Assembly (NCBI RefSeq): GCF_027213715.1
Contig: NZ_JAPWGM010000002.1
Coordinates: 248,001-312,000 of the forward strand
DNA: 64,000 bases
Direction: 5' to 3'
DNA from: Pedobacter punctiformis
GTDB lineage: Bacteria > Bacteroidota > Bacteroidia > Sphingobacteriales > Sphingobacteriaceae
Shown here: one piece after another, positions 25,758 through 35,640 of the stretch
Position numbering within the stretch: the stretch's first letter is position 1
How the letters are laid out: every line of letters begins with the position of its first letter
Notes under the pieces: generated by a model
Told to the model about the DNA's origin: nothing
Database searches by the model: none
What the model saw: the letters and a program-made list of their open reading frames with translations, nothing else
Program-made: the position numbers and the translations under genes

Positions 25758-27108
25758 GGCCAAGAAAGGTAAATTAACTCCCAATCCAGTAAAAAAGATT
25801 TTCGTTTTAGATACATCCGTTATTTTATACGATCACGATGCAATAAATAATTTTCATGAGCATGATGTGGCTATTCCAATCCAGGTTTTAGAAGAACTGG
25901 ATAATTTTAAAAGCGGAAACGATACCCGGAATTTTGAGGCCAGAAGTTTCATCCGTTTAATAGATCAAACCTCCAAAGAACAATTAATTAGCAACTGGGT
26001 AGCTTTGAAAGGAGCCAATGCCGGCATGTTTAAAGTGGTATTAAACGAAATGCCATTGAAAGTAGATGCAGAAGAAGTTTTTGGAAAAGGAAAATTCGAC
26101 CATAAAATTTTAAATGCAGCGCTTTGCCTTAAAGAAGAAAATCCTGGTAAAAAGGTTGTGCTGGTATCAAAAGACATCTGTTTACGTTTAAAAGCCAAAG
26201 CGCTTAATTTATATGCAGAAGACTATGAAACCGGGAAAATTAAAAATGTTGAAGCCCTGAATAGTGGTAAAACTGAACTTAACAATTTTTCGGAACAGAT
26301 TATAGAAGAAATTAAGAAAAACAGCATTATTGATGCTAATGACTTCGATTTTCCTGCCCCCGATGCCAATCGTTTTTATACTTTAAAGAACAAAAGAAAA
26401 ACAGCCAATGTATTTTACAATTATGGGCAAAAAACAATATCAGCTGTTTCAACAGATCCGATATTCAAAATTAAGCCCAAAAATATCGAACAGGCTTTTG
26501 CAATTCATGCACTTTTAGATCCTGAAATTAAACTGGTGAGCATACAGGGAAATGCCGGAACAGGTAAAACGCTTTTGGCGGTGGCCAGTGCTTTGGAGCA
26601 ACGAAAAAATTTCAGACAAATTTATGTAACCCGGCCGATTGTTTCGTTAAGTAATAAGGACATTGGTTTTTTACCGGGAGATGCAAAGTCGAAAACGGAT
26701 CCTTTTATGGCCCCGATATGGGATAACCTCCGGTTTATAAAAGAACAATTTGTTGGGGACGATAAAATGTCGGCCAAAATTGATGAACTTATCAATACAG
26801 AAAAAATAGCCATTGCTCCGCTGGCATTTATAAGGGGCAGAACCCTGACTAAAATATTTTTTATAGTAGATGAAGCACAGAACCTAACCCCGCATGAGGT
26901 AAAAACGATTATTTCGAGAGCCGGGGAGCATACCAAAATTGTTTTTACCGGAGATATTTATCAGATAGACACTCCTTATCTGGATTCGGAAAGTAATGGT
27001 TTATCTTACCTGATTGAAAATGCAAAAAACCACCCTTTGTACGCACATATTACCTTGCAGAAAGGTGAACGCAGCGAACTGGCTAATTTGGCCAATGAAC
27101 TGCTTTAA
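25756..27108 (+). CDS. PhoH2-type protein: PIN ribonuclease domain fused to PhoH ATPase
   Basis: 450 residues. The N-terminal PIN domain (about 13-145) has the acidic start KIFVLDTSVILYD and further conserved acids in VLEELDNFKSG and VLVSKD. The C-terminal PhoH helicase-like ATPase (about 235-445) has Walker A GNAGTGKT, the FIRGRTL segment, Walker B FFIVDEAQN and the VFTGD sensor. PhoH2 proteins unwind and cut RNA in an ATP-dependent way. In some lineages they are paired with an antitoxin, but no antitoxin-like gene adjoins here. The gene is preceded by the candidate ncRNA and by an inverted repeat over its start codon. Confidence 0.92.
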   Translation: MAKKGKLTPNPVKKIFVLDTSVILYDHDAINNFHEHDVAIPIQVLEELDNFKSGNDTRNFEARSFIRLIDQTSKEQLISNWVALKGANAGMFKVVLNEMPLKVDAEEVFGKGKFDHKILNAALCLKEENPGKKVVLVSKDICLRLKAKALNLYAEDYETGKIKNVEALNSGKTELNNFSEQIIEEIKKNSIIDANDFDFPAPDANRFYTLKNKRKTANVFYNYGQKTISAVSTDPIFKIKPKNIEQAFAIHALLDPEIKLVSIQGNAGTGKTLLAVASALEQRKNFRQIYVTRPIVSLSNKDIGFLPGDAKSKTDPFMAPIWDNLRFIKEQFVGDDKMSAKIDELINTEKIAIAPLAFIRGRTLTKIFFIVDEAQNLTPHEVKTIISRAGEHTKIVFTGDIYQIDTPYLDSESNGLSYLIENAKNHPLYAHITLQKGERSELANLANELL

Positions 27109-27146
27109 AAATAATTTTATTAACGTTAAATCTCACAAAAAATTAA

Positions 27147-27935
27147 ATGTTCTCTTTACTTATTCTTTTTGTTTTAATTCGATTAGCCAATAAATATCTT
27201 GATAAAGGCGCAGATAAATTAGCCGTTATAGAAAACCCAAATATGGGCAATAAGCCTATACAAAGTTATTTTCCATTGGTTTTTCATTTGCTAATCACAG
27301 TTTTACTTCTAATTTCTTGCTTTACTCCAGGGGTACTCAACGAAGAAAGAATCCATATTCTAGTTACAGATGGAATTTTCCAATTTGTAAGCACATTTCT
27401 GATTTTAATTATTAGCATGATAAACCCATTTGCACCGCTTTCTGCAGGAATCAGTGAAAAGCTACTGGAAAAATCAAAAGAGCAGGATTTTAAATGGATG
27501 AATTGGTTTTTAAAAGGACGTAACTGGCAGCTTGTTAAAGGTTTAGCATGTGTATTAATTGTTGCCTACTTTATCAATAGCGGCTATTTAGTTATTCCCG
27601 ATTTTAACAAAGGAATACTGTCAGGCGTAATCGTTTTTTTAATTGTATTCTTTATACTGAGCAATCTTATCCAATTGATTAATAACCCCATATATTTTAA
27701 AAAGGCTACTTTGTTTAGGCTATCGATGCTTTATCGTTCATTTAAGCTATCGTTTTTTATTGCAGGTGGAATAATATTATTAATTTTTATTATTTCGCTG
27801 GTACTAAACCTGGAAATAAAAAATATTGTAAACTTAGAAGGTATAGCTTTATTGGTTTACAACATCATTATGGCTTATAACGAGTATAAAGTATTAGATA
27901 CCAGATTGATTAATGATACTTCCGTAGTGCCCTAA
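27147..27935 (+). CDS. Multi-pass membrane protein, unknown function
   Basis: 262 residues with about six hydrophobic helices (near 1-12, 43-62, 75-95, 130-150, 158-178 and 200-222). No catalytic or transport motif is recognised. A short loop (LEKSKEQDFKWMNWFLKGRNW) contains many charged and aromatic residues. It begins 38 bases after phoH, so the two may share a transcript. Its last 26 bases overlap the convergent MFS gene, an unusually long tail-to-tail overlap. It is a genuine gene by codon use and length, but no role can be given. Confidence 0.6.
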   Translation: MFSLLILFVLIRLANKYLDKGADKLAVIENPNMGNKPIQSYFPLVFHLLITVLLLISCFTPGVLNEERIHILVTDGIFQFVSTFLILIISMINPFAPLSAGISEKLLEKSKEQDFKWMNWFLKGRNWQLVKGLACVLIVAYFINSGYLVIPDFNKGILSGVIVFLIVFFILSNLIQLINNPIYFKKATLFRLSMLYRSFKLSFFIAGGIILLIFIISLVLNLEIKNIVNLEGIALLVYNIIMAYNEYKVLDTRLINDTSVVP

Positions 27936-29121
27936 TTGCAATAAATAAACCTATTAAAGTTAAAATTGCACTTAATATAAACGGAGCGCCCGGAAAATAT
28001 AAGGGGGTGCCTTTTTCAATAAAATAAACAAAAATATGGCTGGCTAAAAATGGACCAATAATGGCTGCCAAACTTTGCAAACTTGTTGTAATGCCCTGAA
28101 TTTCGCCCTGTGCATTTTCCGGTACCTGATTAGAAATAATGCTCTGCATGGCAGGACCGCCAATTCCGGCAAAACAATAAGGTAAAATAAAGAGCATCAT
28201 CATCCATCCGGTTGTTGCAAATGCAAAACACACAAAACCAACGATATACAACATTAAACCATAATAAATGGCTTTTCTGTTGCCGATTTTAGGAATAATA
28301 ATCCGGATTAATCCACCCTGAACAATGGCTATTACAATGCCAACAACGCCCAGGGAATAACCAATCATTTTTGAATCCCACTTAAATTTTTCAATTACAT
28401 AATAAGACCAGTTTGATTGTACCGAGTGACTGGCAATATACAAAAGGAGCAGGGTAGCCAATAAACCTAATATTGCCGGATATTTAGCCGCATTTAAAAA
28501 AGCCCCAACAGGGTTGGCCCGTGCCCATGAAAATTTTCTTCTTTTATCCTGTGAAAGAGATTCCGGTAAAATGAAATATCCGTATAGCCAGTTAATAAGG
28601 GCTAATCCTGCCGAGATCATAAAAGGTACCCGCAAGCCATAAGTACTGAAAAGACCACCTATAATTGGCCCTAATATAAAACCTATACCAAATGCTGCCC
28701 CAACCATTCCAAAATTTTGTGCTTTTTTTTCTGGTTCAGAAATATCGGCTATGTAGGCCATTGCTGTGGTAAAACTTGCGCCGGTTATACCAGCAATAAT
28801 CCGCCCGATAAAAAGCCAGAATATAGAAGGAGCAAAGGATAAGAAAATATAATCAATGCCTAAGCCAAATAAAGAGAAAAGAAGAATCGGTCTGCGGCCA
28901 TACTGGTCACTTAAACCACCCATAATAGGCGAAAAAATAAATTGGGCTAAAGCAAAAGCCACCATCAGATAACCGCCGTAATCGGCTGCAACACTTAAGG
29001 TTCCACCGGTAAAATCCTGAATTAATTTTGGCAAAACAGGGATAATTATTCCAAAACCGGTAAAATCTATCAGCAGAGTTACCATAATAAATGCCATTGC
29101 AGACTTCTTTTGTTCAGCCAT
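27910..29121 (-). CDS. MFS efflux transporter, TetA-like (TCR/Tet family)
   Basis: 403 residues with twelve predicted helices. Helix 1 reads GFGIIIPVLPKLIQDFTGG, the cytoplasmic loop 2-3 carries the MFS motif GGLSDQYGRRPIL, and helix 5 holds GAAFGIGFILGPIIGGLF (motif C, typical of antiporters that export drugs). It probably exchanges H+ for a drug or metabolite. Similarity to tetracycline exporters is of the family only; the substrate is not known. No TetR-type regulator is beside it. Confidence 0.85.
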   Translation of the reverse strand: MAEQKKSAMAFIMVTLLIDFTGFGIIIPVLPKLIQDFTGGTLSVAADYGGYLMVAFALAQFIFSPIMGGLSDQYGRRPILLFSLFGLGIDYIFLSFAPSIFWLFIGRIIAGITGASFTTAMAYIADISEPEKKAQNFGMVGAAFGIGFILGPIIGGLFSTYGLRVPFMISAGLALINWLYGYFILPESLSQDKRRKFSWARANPVGAFLNAAKYPAILGLLATLLLLYIASHSVQSNWSYYVIEKFKWDSKMIGYSLGVVGIVIAIVQGGLIRIIIPKIGNRKAIYYGLMLYIVGFVCFAFATTGWMMMLFILPYCFAGIGGPAMQSIISNQVPENAQGEIQGITTSLQSLAAIIGPFLASHIFVYFIEKGTPLYFPGAPFILSAILTLIGLFIAIRALRKYH

Positions 29122-29241
29122 TTGATAATCGGATTAGAATACAAAAGTATTATAAAAATTATTTTCCCGTCAGGTTATTTTTTTATGGTTTTGTAAGTCC
29201 TTTTTTACCCTAAAACTTTTCAACAATGCCTTATTTCGGCA

Positions 29242-29249
29242 TAATTTTG
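29242..29249 (+). promoter_or_regulatory. -7 promoter box of gyrA
   Basis: TAATTTTG matches TAnnTTTG exactly, 65 bases before the gyrA start codon. A TTTTC at 29217-29221 may stand in for the -33 box. By eye. Confidence 0.45.
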
Positions 29250-29313
29250 CTAAATTCGCAAGGTTATAATAATACCTTTTTAAACTTCGTTTTTGATAAC
29301 GATAAAATAATTT

Positions 29314-31887
29314 ATGGCAGAAGATTTAGAAAATCAACAAAACGACAAAATCATCCAAATTAACATAGAGGAGCAGATGAAATCTGCCTACATTGATTAT
29401 TCAATGTCGGTAATTGTATCAAGAGCCTTGCCTGACGTGCGTGATGGATTAAAACCGGTTCATCGCCGTGTTTTATACGGAATGCTTGATCTTGGCGTAA
29501 CCAGCAATAAACCACATAAAAAATCTGCCCGTATTGTGGGTGAGGTTTTAGGTAAGTATCACCCTCACGGTGATGCATCCGTATATTTTACCATGGTTCG
29601 TATGGCTCAGGATTGGAGTTTACGTTACCCGATGGTAGATGGACAGGGAAACTTTGGTCACATTGATGGTGACTCTCCGGCTGCAATGCGTTATACGGAG
29701 GCACGTTTCTCTAAAATTGCAGAAGAAATGCTTGCCGATATCAATAAGGATACGGTAGATTTTCAGCTAAACTTTGATGATACTTTACAGGAGCCAACGG
29801 TTTTACCTGCAAAAATCCCTAACCTTTTGGTTAACGGATCGTCAGGTATTGCTGTAGGTATGGCCACCAATATGGCACCGCATAACTTAACTGAGGTTAT
29901 TGATGGAGTGGTAAACTATATTGATAACCGCGACATTACCATTGAGGAACTGATGAAGTTTGTAAAAGCGCCCGATTTTCCTACAGGTGGTATCATTTAT
30001 GGTTATACTGGTGTTAAAGAAGCTTTTGAAACCGGTCGTGGCCGTATTGTAATGCGTGCTAAGGCTGAAATTGAAAACGCCAAAGACCGTGAAGTGATTA
30101 TTGTTACTGAAATTCCTTATCAGGTTAATAAAGCCCAAATGATTGAGCGTACAGCTGAATTGGTTGGAGAGAAAAAATTGGAAGGCATTTCAAACATTAA
30201 AGATGAATCGAATAAAGATGGTATCCGTATTGTTTACGAAATTAAGCGTGATGCAAATGCATCTATCGTTTTAAACAACTTATATAAGTACACCGCATTA
30301 CAAACCTCTTTCAGTGTAAATAATATTGCATTGGTAAAAGGTCGTCCGCAAATGTTAAATCTAAAAGATTTAATCGTACATTTTGTGGATCACAGACATG
30401 ATGTAATTGTTCGTCGTACGAAGTATGAATTAGCTGAAGCGGAAAAACGTGCACATATTTTAGAAGGTTATTTAATTGCTTTAGATCATTTAGATGAGGT
30501 AATTAAATTAATCCGTGCATCCGAAACACCTGAAGAAGCCCGTGTTGGCTTGATGGAGAAATTCGGACTGAGCGATATTCAGGCCCGTGCTATCTTAGAT
30601 ATGACGCTTCGTCGTTTAACAGGACTAGAGCGTGATAAGATTAAAGAAGAGTATGCCGAATTAATGAAAACCATCGAATACTTAAAATCTATCCTTGATG
30701 ATGAAGGTTTGCGTATGCAGATCATTAAAGATGAGTTAGAAGAGATTAAGCAGAAATTTGGTGATGAGCGAAGAACAACCATCGTTCACTCGGCTGAAGA
30801 TATGAGCATGGAAGACTTCATCGATGATGAAGAAGTTGTAATCACCATTTCTCACGAAGGTTATGTAAAACGTACCGCTGCAACTGAATTCAGAGCACAG
30901 GGTAGAGGCGGAAAAGGATCAAAAGGCAGTACTTCAAGAAATGAAGATTTTATTGAACACATGCTTGTTGCCACCAACCACAATTATATGTTGTTCTTTA
31001 CCGAGGCCGGAAGATGTTTCTGGTTAAGGGTTTACGAAATTCCTGAAGGTTCAAGAACCAGTAAAGGAAGAGCGATTCAAAACATCATCAACATTCCTAA
31101 AGAAGAGAAAATTAAGGCCTATATTAAAGTTAAAAACCTTAAGGATCAGGAATATTTAGAGAATAACTTTATCATTATGTGTACCAAAAAAGGTACCATT
31201 AAGAAAACTTCTCTTGAGGCCTATTCACGTCCGCGTGTTAACGGTATCAATGCCATTAACATTAACGATGGCGATCAGTTACTTGAAGCTTGCTTAACTA
31301 ACGGAGAAAGTGAAATTGTAATGGCTTTACGTTCAGGAAGAGCCATTCGTTTCAACGAAAAAACCGTTCGTCCGATGGGTAGAACTGCTACTGGTGTACG
31401 TGGTGTTACGCTTGGACATGAAAAAGATGAAGTGGTTGGTATGATTGCCATAAACAATCCGGAGGTTACGGTGTTAGTAGTATCAGAAAAAGGTTATGGA
31501 AAACGGACGGACATTGATGATTATCGGGTAACTAACCGCGGCGGTAAAGGGGTAAAAACCATTAACGTTACTGAAAAAACAGGGCAATTAGTTTCCATAA
31601 AAGACGTTACTGACAGTGAAGATTTAATGATTATTAACCGTTCGGGTATTGTAATTAGAATTGCAGTAGCAGATTTAAGAGTAATGGGACGTGCAACACA
31701 GGGCGTTAGGTTAATTACTTTTAAAGGTGATGACGAAATTGCATCGGTGACTAAGATAGACCATGAGGAAGAGGAAGAAGAAACAATCGATGCAGAAGGT
31801 GTAGTAATAGATGGAGAAACAGCAGAAGGGGAAGAAACTAAAGAAGATCCTGCAGATTCTGATTCAACTGAAGAAAACGAAAACTAA
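29314..31887 (+). CDS. gyrA: DNA gyrase subunit A
   Basis: 857 residues. Winged-helix/tower domain with the catalytic Tyr127 ([10 protein letters not shown]) and a C-terminal beta-pinwheel with six GyrA-type blades. The GyrA-box appears as [10 protein letters not shown] near residue 530. Gyrase, not topoisomerase IV, is supported by that box and by the acidic tail ([12 protein letters not shown] onward). With GyrB it introduces negative supercoils. At the quinolone-contact positions the protein has Ala88 and Phe92 where E. coli GyrA has Ser83 and Asp87. Two TPR genes follow on the same strand. Confidence 0.96.
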   Translation: MAEDLENQQNDKIIQINIEEQMKSAYIDYSMSVIVSRALPDVRDGLKPVHRRVLYGMLDLGVTSNKPHKKSARIVGEVLGKYHPHGDASVYFTMVRMAQDWSLRYPMVDGQGNFGHIDGDSPAAMRYTEARFSKIAEEMLADINKDTVDFQLNFDDTLQEPTVLPAKIPNLLVNGSSGIAVGMATNMAPHNLTEVIDGVVNYIDNRDITIEELMKFVKAPDFPTGGIIYGYTGVKEAFETGRGRIVMRAKAEIENAKDREVIIVTEIPYQVNKAQMIERTAELVGEKKLEGISNIKDESNKDGIRIVYEIKRDANASIVLNNLYKYTALQTSFSVNNIALVKGRPQMLNLKDLIVHFVDHRHDVIVRRTKYELAEAEKRAHILEGYLIALDHLDEVIKLIRASETPEEARVGLMEKFGLSDIQARAILDMTLRRLTGLERDKIKEEYAELMKTIEYLKSILDDEGLRMQIIKDELEEIKQKFGDERRTTIVHSAEDMSMEDFIDDEEVVITISHEGYVKRTAATEFRAQGRGGKGSKGSTSRNEDFIEHMLVATNHNYMLFFTEAGRCFWLRVYEIPEGSRTSKGRAIQNIINIPKEEKIKAYIKVKNLKDQEYLENNFIIMCTKKGTIKKTSLEAYSRPRVNGINAININDGDQLLEACLTNGESEIVMALRSGRAIRFNEKTVRPMGRTATGVRGVTLGHEKDEVVGMIAINNPEVTVLVVSEKGYGKRTDIDDYRVTNRGGKGVKTINVTEKTGQLVSIKDVTDSEDLMIINRSGIVIRIAVADLRVMGRATQGVRLITFKGDDEIASVTKIDHEEEEEETIDAEGVVIDGETAEGEETKEDPADSDSTEENEN

Positions 31888-31918
31888 ATCAATTTATAAA
31901 AAAAGTATAATATTAATT

Positions 31919-33001
31919 ATGAAAAAAGTAATTCTTAGTATATTGTTTGTAGGTGCAGCCACCTTAACATTTGCGCAGAAAAGCGAAATTGCGGAGGCTA
32001 AAAAAGCCTGGGGTATTTTTCAGGCCATGGGCCAGGGCTTACCTTTGCCTAAAAAATTAGAATCTTTAAAAGCGGCAATAGCACACACTGATAAGGCTAT
32101 TGCTGATGAGAAATCTAAAGTAATTCCTGAAGCATGGTCATACCGTGCATTACTAACTTCATCAGTAGCTGTTTTAGATACTACCGATGCTGCAAACGCA
32201 AATGCAAACATTAAACTTGCTCAGGATGCAATTACAGAAGCTAAAAAATTAGATACTAAAAATGCAGAGAAAGAAAATATCACTTTAGCTGAAACTAATA
32301 TTGCAAACGCGGTTAGAAATGGCGGTGTAATGGCTTATACCAAAAACGATTTTAAAACAGCTTACGAAAAATTCGTTGAGGCAACTGTAATTAATCCAAC
32401 CGATACAGCAATGTATTTAAATGCAGGTATTGCAGCCAGAAACCTTGAGGATTATCCTAATGCCATTAAACAATTTAAAAAAGTAATTTCTTTAAATTCT
32501 CCTCAGTCTAAAGAGTTGTATGCAGAAGTTATTGATATGACTTTGAAAAAGCAAAAAGATACAGTTGCCGGTTTAGAGTTGCTGAAAGAAGCAGGTGCTA
32601 AATATCCGGATAATGCAGATTTTATTAAAACTGAAACTCAAATTTATATTGACAAAGGTGATGCTGCAAAATCGGAGCAAATGTTAAACGCATTAGCCGT
32701 TAAAGAACCGAATAATGCAAATTATCAGGTTTTATTAGGCAATATTTATTTCACTCAGGCTTTAAAATTACAGACTGACAGAAATAAAATTGACCCTAAA
32801 AAAGTTAAAGAATTTAATGAGGTAACAGCGAAAATGACTGGCTTGTTAGATAAATCATTACCATATTACAAAAAAGCACTAGCGGTTGATGCAAACAATC
32901 AGGGTGCTTTAGAAACTTTGAAAACAATCTATGCCTTCAAAAATGACACAAAAAATTATGATGACATTAAGAAACGTTTAGATGCATTGCCTAAACAGTA
33001 A
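31919..33001 (+). CDS. Secreted TPR-repeat protein (first of a tandem pair)
   Basis: 360 residues from the ATG at 31919. A longer open frame reaches back into gyrA, but this ATG is followed at once by a signal peptide (MKKVILSILFVGAATLTFAQ). The mature part has a conserved PEAWSYRALLTS segment and several TPR motifs (for example AMYLNAGIAARNLEDYPNAI and ANYQVLLGNIYFTQAL). It is presumably a periplasmic scaffold; partner unknown. It lies 31 bases after gyrA, ends at a strong terminator and is clearly paralogous to the next gene. Confidence 0.85.
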   Translation: MKKVILSILFVGAATLTFAQKSEIAEAKKAWGIFQAMGQGLPLPKKLESLKAAIAHTDKAIADEKSKVIPEAWSYRALLTSSVAVLDTTDAANANANIKLAQDAITEAKKLDTKNAEKENITLAETNIANAVRNGGVMAYTKNDFKTAYEKFVEATVINPTDTAMYLNAGIAARNLEDYPNAIKQFKKVISLNSPQSKELYAEVIDMTLKKQKDTVAGLELLKEAGAKYPDNADFIKTETQIYIDKGDAAKSEQMLNALAVKEPNNANYQVLLGNIYFTQALKLQTDRNKIDPKKVKEFNEVTAKMTGLLDKSLPYYKKALAVDANNQGALETLKTIYAFKNDTKNYDDIKKRLDALPKQ

Positions 33002-33014
33002 TCGACCAATTAAT

Positions 33015-33054
33015 TAAAAAAAGAGTCTTGATTTTATCAGGACTCTTTTTTTTT
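33015..33054 (+). terminator. Rho-independent terminator between the two TPR genes
   Basis: AAGAGTC (33021-33027) pairs with GACTCTT (33041-33047), flanked by an A-run upstream and a run of nine T downstream. It should end the gyrA-TPR transcript and largely separate the second TPR gene. Confidence 0.85.
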
Positions 33055-33106
33055 GATTATTTTTACGTTTTTAGCCGGGTGCTTATTGCTTAATTTATAT
33101 TTTCTT

Positions 33107-34252
33107 ATGCAAAGTCGTTTTAAATTATTGATTCCGTTTTTAGTATTTATTTCGTGTAGTGCTTACGCTCAAAAAAGCCAGATTCTTATTGCCAGAAATG
33201 CAGTAGGTAAACTACAGGCTTCAATAGCGAATAAAGAGGATGAGAAAAAACAATTAACAATCATTGCAGAAGGGCTTAAAGCATCAGAATCAGCCGAAAA
33301 AGATAAAAAAACCATGAATTGGCCCGAAACCTGGTCAATTAAGTCTTACTTAACATCTTATGCTTCGTTAATCGATACAGATCCGGCAAATTCAGAAAGA
33401 TATTATGATTTAGCTGTTGCTGCAGTAAAACAGGCAAAAGAGCAGGATAAATATGAAGATAATGCAGGTTTGATTAAGGCATCCCAGCACAATATTTTAA
33501 TAAAAAAGCAGGATAGGGGAACTGCTTCCTATTTTAAAAACGAGTTCAGAGAGGCTTTTGATGATTTAAAAGAGGTAAGCGACAATTTCCCTGCTGATAC
33601 TACATTAGCCTTAAATACAGCGATTTGTGCATTAAATATCCAAAATTACGATGAATCTCTTAAGTTTTTCAAGAGAGCTAAAGATAATGGAATAAAAAAT
33701 CCGGCTGTTTATCAAAAAATGGCCGAAATGTATGTTTCAAAATTTGATAATGAAACAGCTGTTAAAACCTTAGAAGATGGTTTAGCGTTTAATCCTTATA
33801 ATCATTTCTTAACCAATGATTATATTAATCTTTTATTAGATACCGAAAATTACGATAAAGCACAGACTTTAATTGATAATAATTTAAAAGTTGAAAAAGG
33901 AAATAAACTTTTATTTTTTCTGTATGGTTATTTACAGCAAGTAAAAGGAAATAATTCTTCGGCAATTTCAGCTTACGATAAAGCTTTGGTAAAAGATCAG
34001 AATTACTTTGATGCACTTTATCAATTAAGCTTAGCATATATCAATACTGCAAACGACGTTTTAAAGAAAAATAGCGCTGATAAAAATGCTCAGTATAGTT
34101 CGTTAATTAACCGTGCACAATTTGCTTTACAACGTGCAAATGAAATTAATCCCAACGATCGTAAAACAGTTCAATTGCTAATCGATATTTACACCCGTAA
34201 AAACGCGTTAGACAAAGTACAGGAACTAAAAAGAAAACTTCAGGAATTTTAA
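33107..34252 (+). CDS. Secreted TPR-repeat protein (second of a tandem pair)
   Basis: 381 residues from the ATG at 33107; a TTG-initiated extension to 33053 would begin inside the terminator, so it is rejected. Signal peptide MQSRFKLLIPFLVFISCSAYAQ. It shares with its upstream neighbour the start of the mature part (QKSQILIARNAVGKLQ against QKSEIAEAKKAWGIFQ), the PETWSIKSYLTS segment and the TPR layout (TLALNTAICALNIQNYDESL; LFFLYGYLQQVKGNNSSAI). The pair probably arose by duplication. Function unknown. Confidence 0.82.
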   Translation: MQSRFKLLIPFLVFISCSAYAQKSQILIARNAVGKLQASIANKEDEKKQLTIIAEGLKASESAEKDKKTMNWPETWSIKSYLTSYASLIDTDPANSERYYDLAVAAVKQAKEQDKYEDNAGLIKASQHNILIKKQDRGTASYFKNEFREAFDDLKEVSDNFPADTTLALNTAICALNIQNYDESLKFFKRAKDNGIKNPAVYQKMAEMYVSKFDNETAVKTLEDGLAFNPYNHFLTNDYINLLLDTENYDKAQTLIDNNLKVEKGNKLLFFLYGYLQQVKGNNSSAISAYDKALVKDQNYFDALYQLSLAYINTANDVLKKNSADKNAQYSSLINRAQFALQRANEINPNDRKTVQLLIDIYTRKNALDKVQELKRKLQEF

Positions 34253-34488
34253 TATTTAATAAAATGATCAAGAGGTGAGTGATATATTTTTTACAAGTTA
34301 ACATAATATTAATTATAAGACATTAATTCATTTAAAAATAAACAAACATTTAATATGAATTCTTGGTTATTTATTTTTAGGTGTTTTATTGTCACTTTTG
34401 CCCCTGTAAGTTGTCGTTTATACCACCTACAATGCATTAGTAATCTTTAGAAATTTGTGATAATCAATACATTCAAAACATATTAATT

Positions 34489-34878
34489 ATGAAAATACAG
34501 ATATGGGCCAATTTAGGCGTTAAAAATTTAGAACGAACTGAAGAGTTTTACACTAAACTGGGTTTTAAGAAAACTCCGGGGCAAAAAAGTGATGAGTTAA
34601 CCAGTTTTTTATTTGGCGATGACGATTTTGTGATTCACTTTTTTAAAGATGAAAATTTAAAAAAAGCGATGAAAAGTGATTTATCTGATCTCAGCAAAGG
34701 CAACGAAGTTATATTTTCGATCTCGGCAGAAACTGAGGCTGAGGTTAACGACTGGGCTGTAAAAGTAAAGGATGCCGGTGGTAATGTGTTTAGCCCACCA
34801 GAAGGCTTTCAAGGCATGTATGGTTGTGCCTTTACCGATCCTGACGGACATAAGTTTAACATTTTAAAATGGAAGTAA
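34489..34878 (+). CDS. VOC (glyoxalase/bleomycin-resistance) family protein
   Basis: 129 residues. Two babababa-type halves of the VOC fold are visible: IWANLGVKNLERTEEFYTKL at the start and GCAFTDPDGHKFNILKWK at the end. A metal-type His pattern is incomplete, so the activity (lyase, dioxygenase or mere binding) cannot be told. It stands alone, 236 bases after the TPR genes, in a region with no other gene. Confidence 0.83.
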   Translation: MKIQIWANLGVKNLERTEEFYTKLGFKKTPGQKSDELTSFLFGDDDFVIHFFKDENLKKAMKSDLSDLSKGNEVIFSISAETEAEVNDWAVKVKDAGGNVFSPPEGFQGMYGCAFTDPDGHKFNILKWK

Positions 34879-34941
34879 GCAGATTAAAAGGATACCGCAA
34901 CACACTATTAAGCCGGTTAGATTTTATATTTATTTTTAACC

Positions 34942-35640
34942 ATGTACGATCACTTTACCCTTCCTGAAGCCGATGCTTTACAAATAGCCCTATCCAGGAA
35001 ACTTATTTTACAGCCATTAAAAAGGATTAATACGATTGGCGGAGCTGATATTTCTTTTAATAAAGGCAGTTCGACTATGTATGCCGGAATAGTGATTTTA
35101 AGTTTTCCGGAGCTGATTGTACAATCTTACGCACTCGAAACGTACGAAACAACTTTTCCTTACCAACCCGGATATTTGGGTTTTAAAGAAGTACCTGCAT
35201 TGTTAAAAGTGTGGGATTTGATTCCGGTAAAACCGGATGTTGTAGTACTGGATGGCAACGGGATTCTACATCCCCGACGAATGGGTGTTGCCTCACATTT
35301 TGGCGTACTTACCAACCAGGCAACTATTGGTTGCGCCAAAAGCATTTTATATGGCGATAATCACCTGCCGGAGAAATCTAAGTTTAGTGCTGCAGAAATA
35401 AAAAGTCACGGTGAAACTTTGGGTTATGCTTTAAGAACCAAAGACAATAATAAACCGGTTTATGTATCAGCAGGCCATTTAATTACGACTGAACAGGCCC
35501 TAGCTGTGATTAAAAAATGTATCGGAAATTACAGAATACCTGAACCTACTCGGTTAATTCACGATCTGGTAAATGATTTTAGAACGGGTAAATTAAAGGC
35601 TGGTTTTCATATTAAAGATCAGCCCCTAACCCTATTTTAA
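34942..35640 (+). CDS. nfi: Endonuclease V
   Basis: 232 residues, the usual Nfi length. Conserved blocks are IGGADISF near residue 32 (catalytic Asp), the minor-groove wedge region FPYQPGYLGFKEVPALL with the PYxP motif, and VLDGNGILHPRRMGVASHFGV with the second catalytic Asp. It cleaves DNA one base 3' of deoxyinosine and starts repair of deaminated adenine. The stop overlaps the convergent hemF gene by 4 bases. Confidence 0.93.
   Translation: MYDHFTLPEADALQIALSRKLILQPLKRINTIGGADISFNKGSSTMYAGIVILSFPELIVQSYALETYETTFPYQPGYLGFKEVPALLKVWDLIPVKPDVVVLDGNGILHPRRMGVASHFGVLTNQATIGCAKSILYGDNHLPEKSKFSAAEIKSHGETLGYALRTKDNNKPVYVSAGHLITTEQALAVIKKCIGNYRIPEPTRLIHDLVNDFRTGKLKAGFHIKDQPLTLF

Noticed and set aside
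25598-25816. Minus-strand open frame of 72 codons across the phoH start
   Set aside because: It runs through the terminator and into phoH on the other strand, has no recognisable domain and no plausible start signal.
31811-31918. N-terminal extension of the first TPR protein into gyrA
   Set aside because: It would place a Lys-rich stretch before a perfect signal peptide. The ATG at 31919 directly begins that signal peptide.
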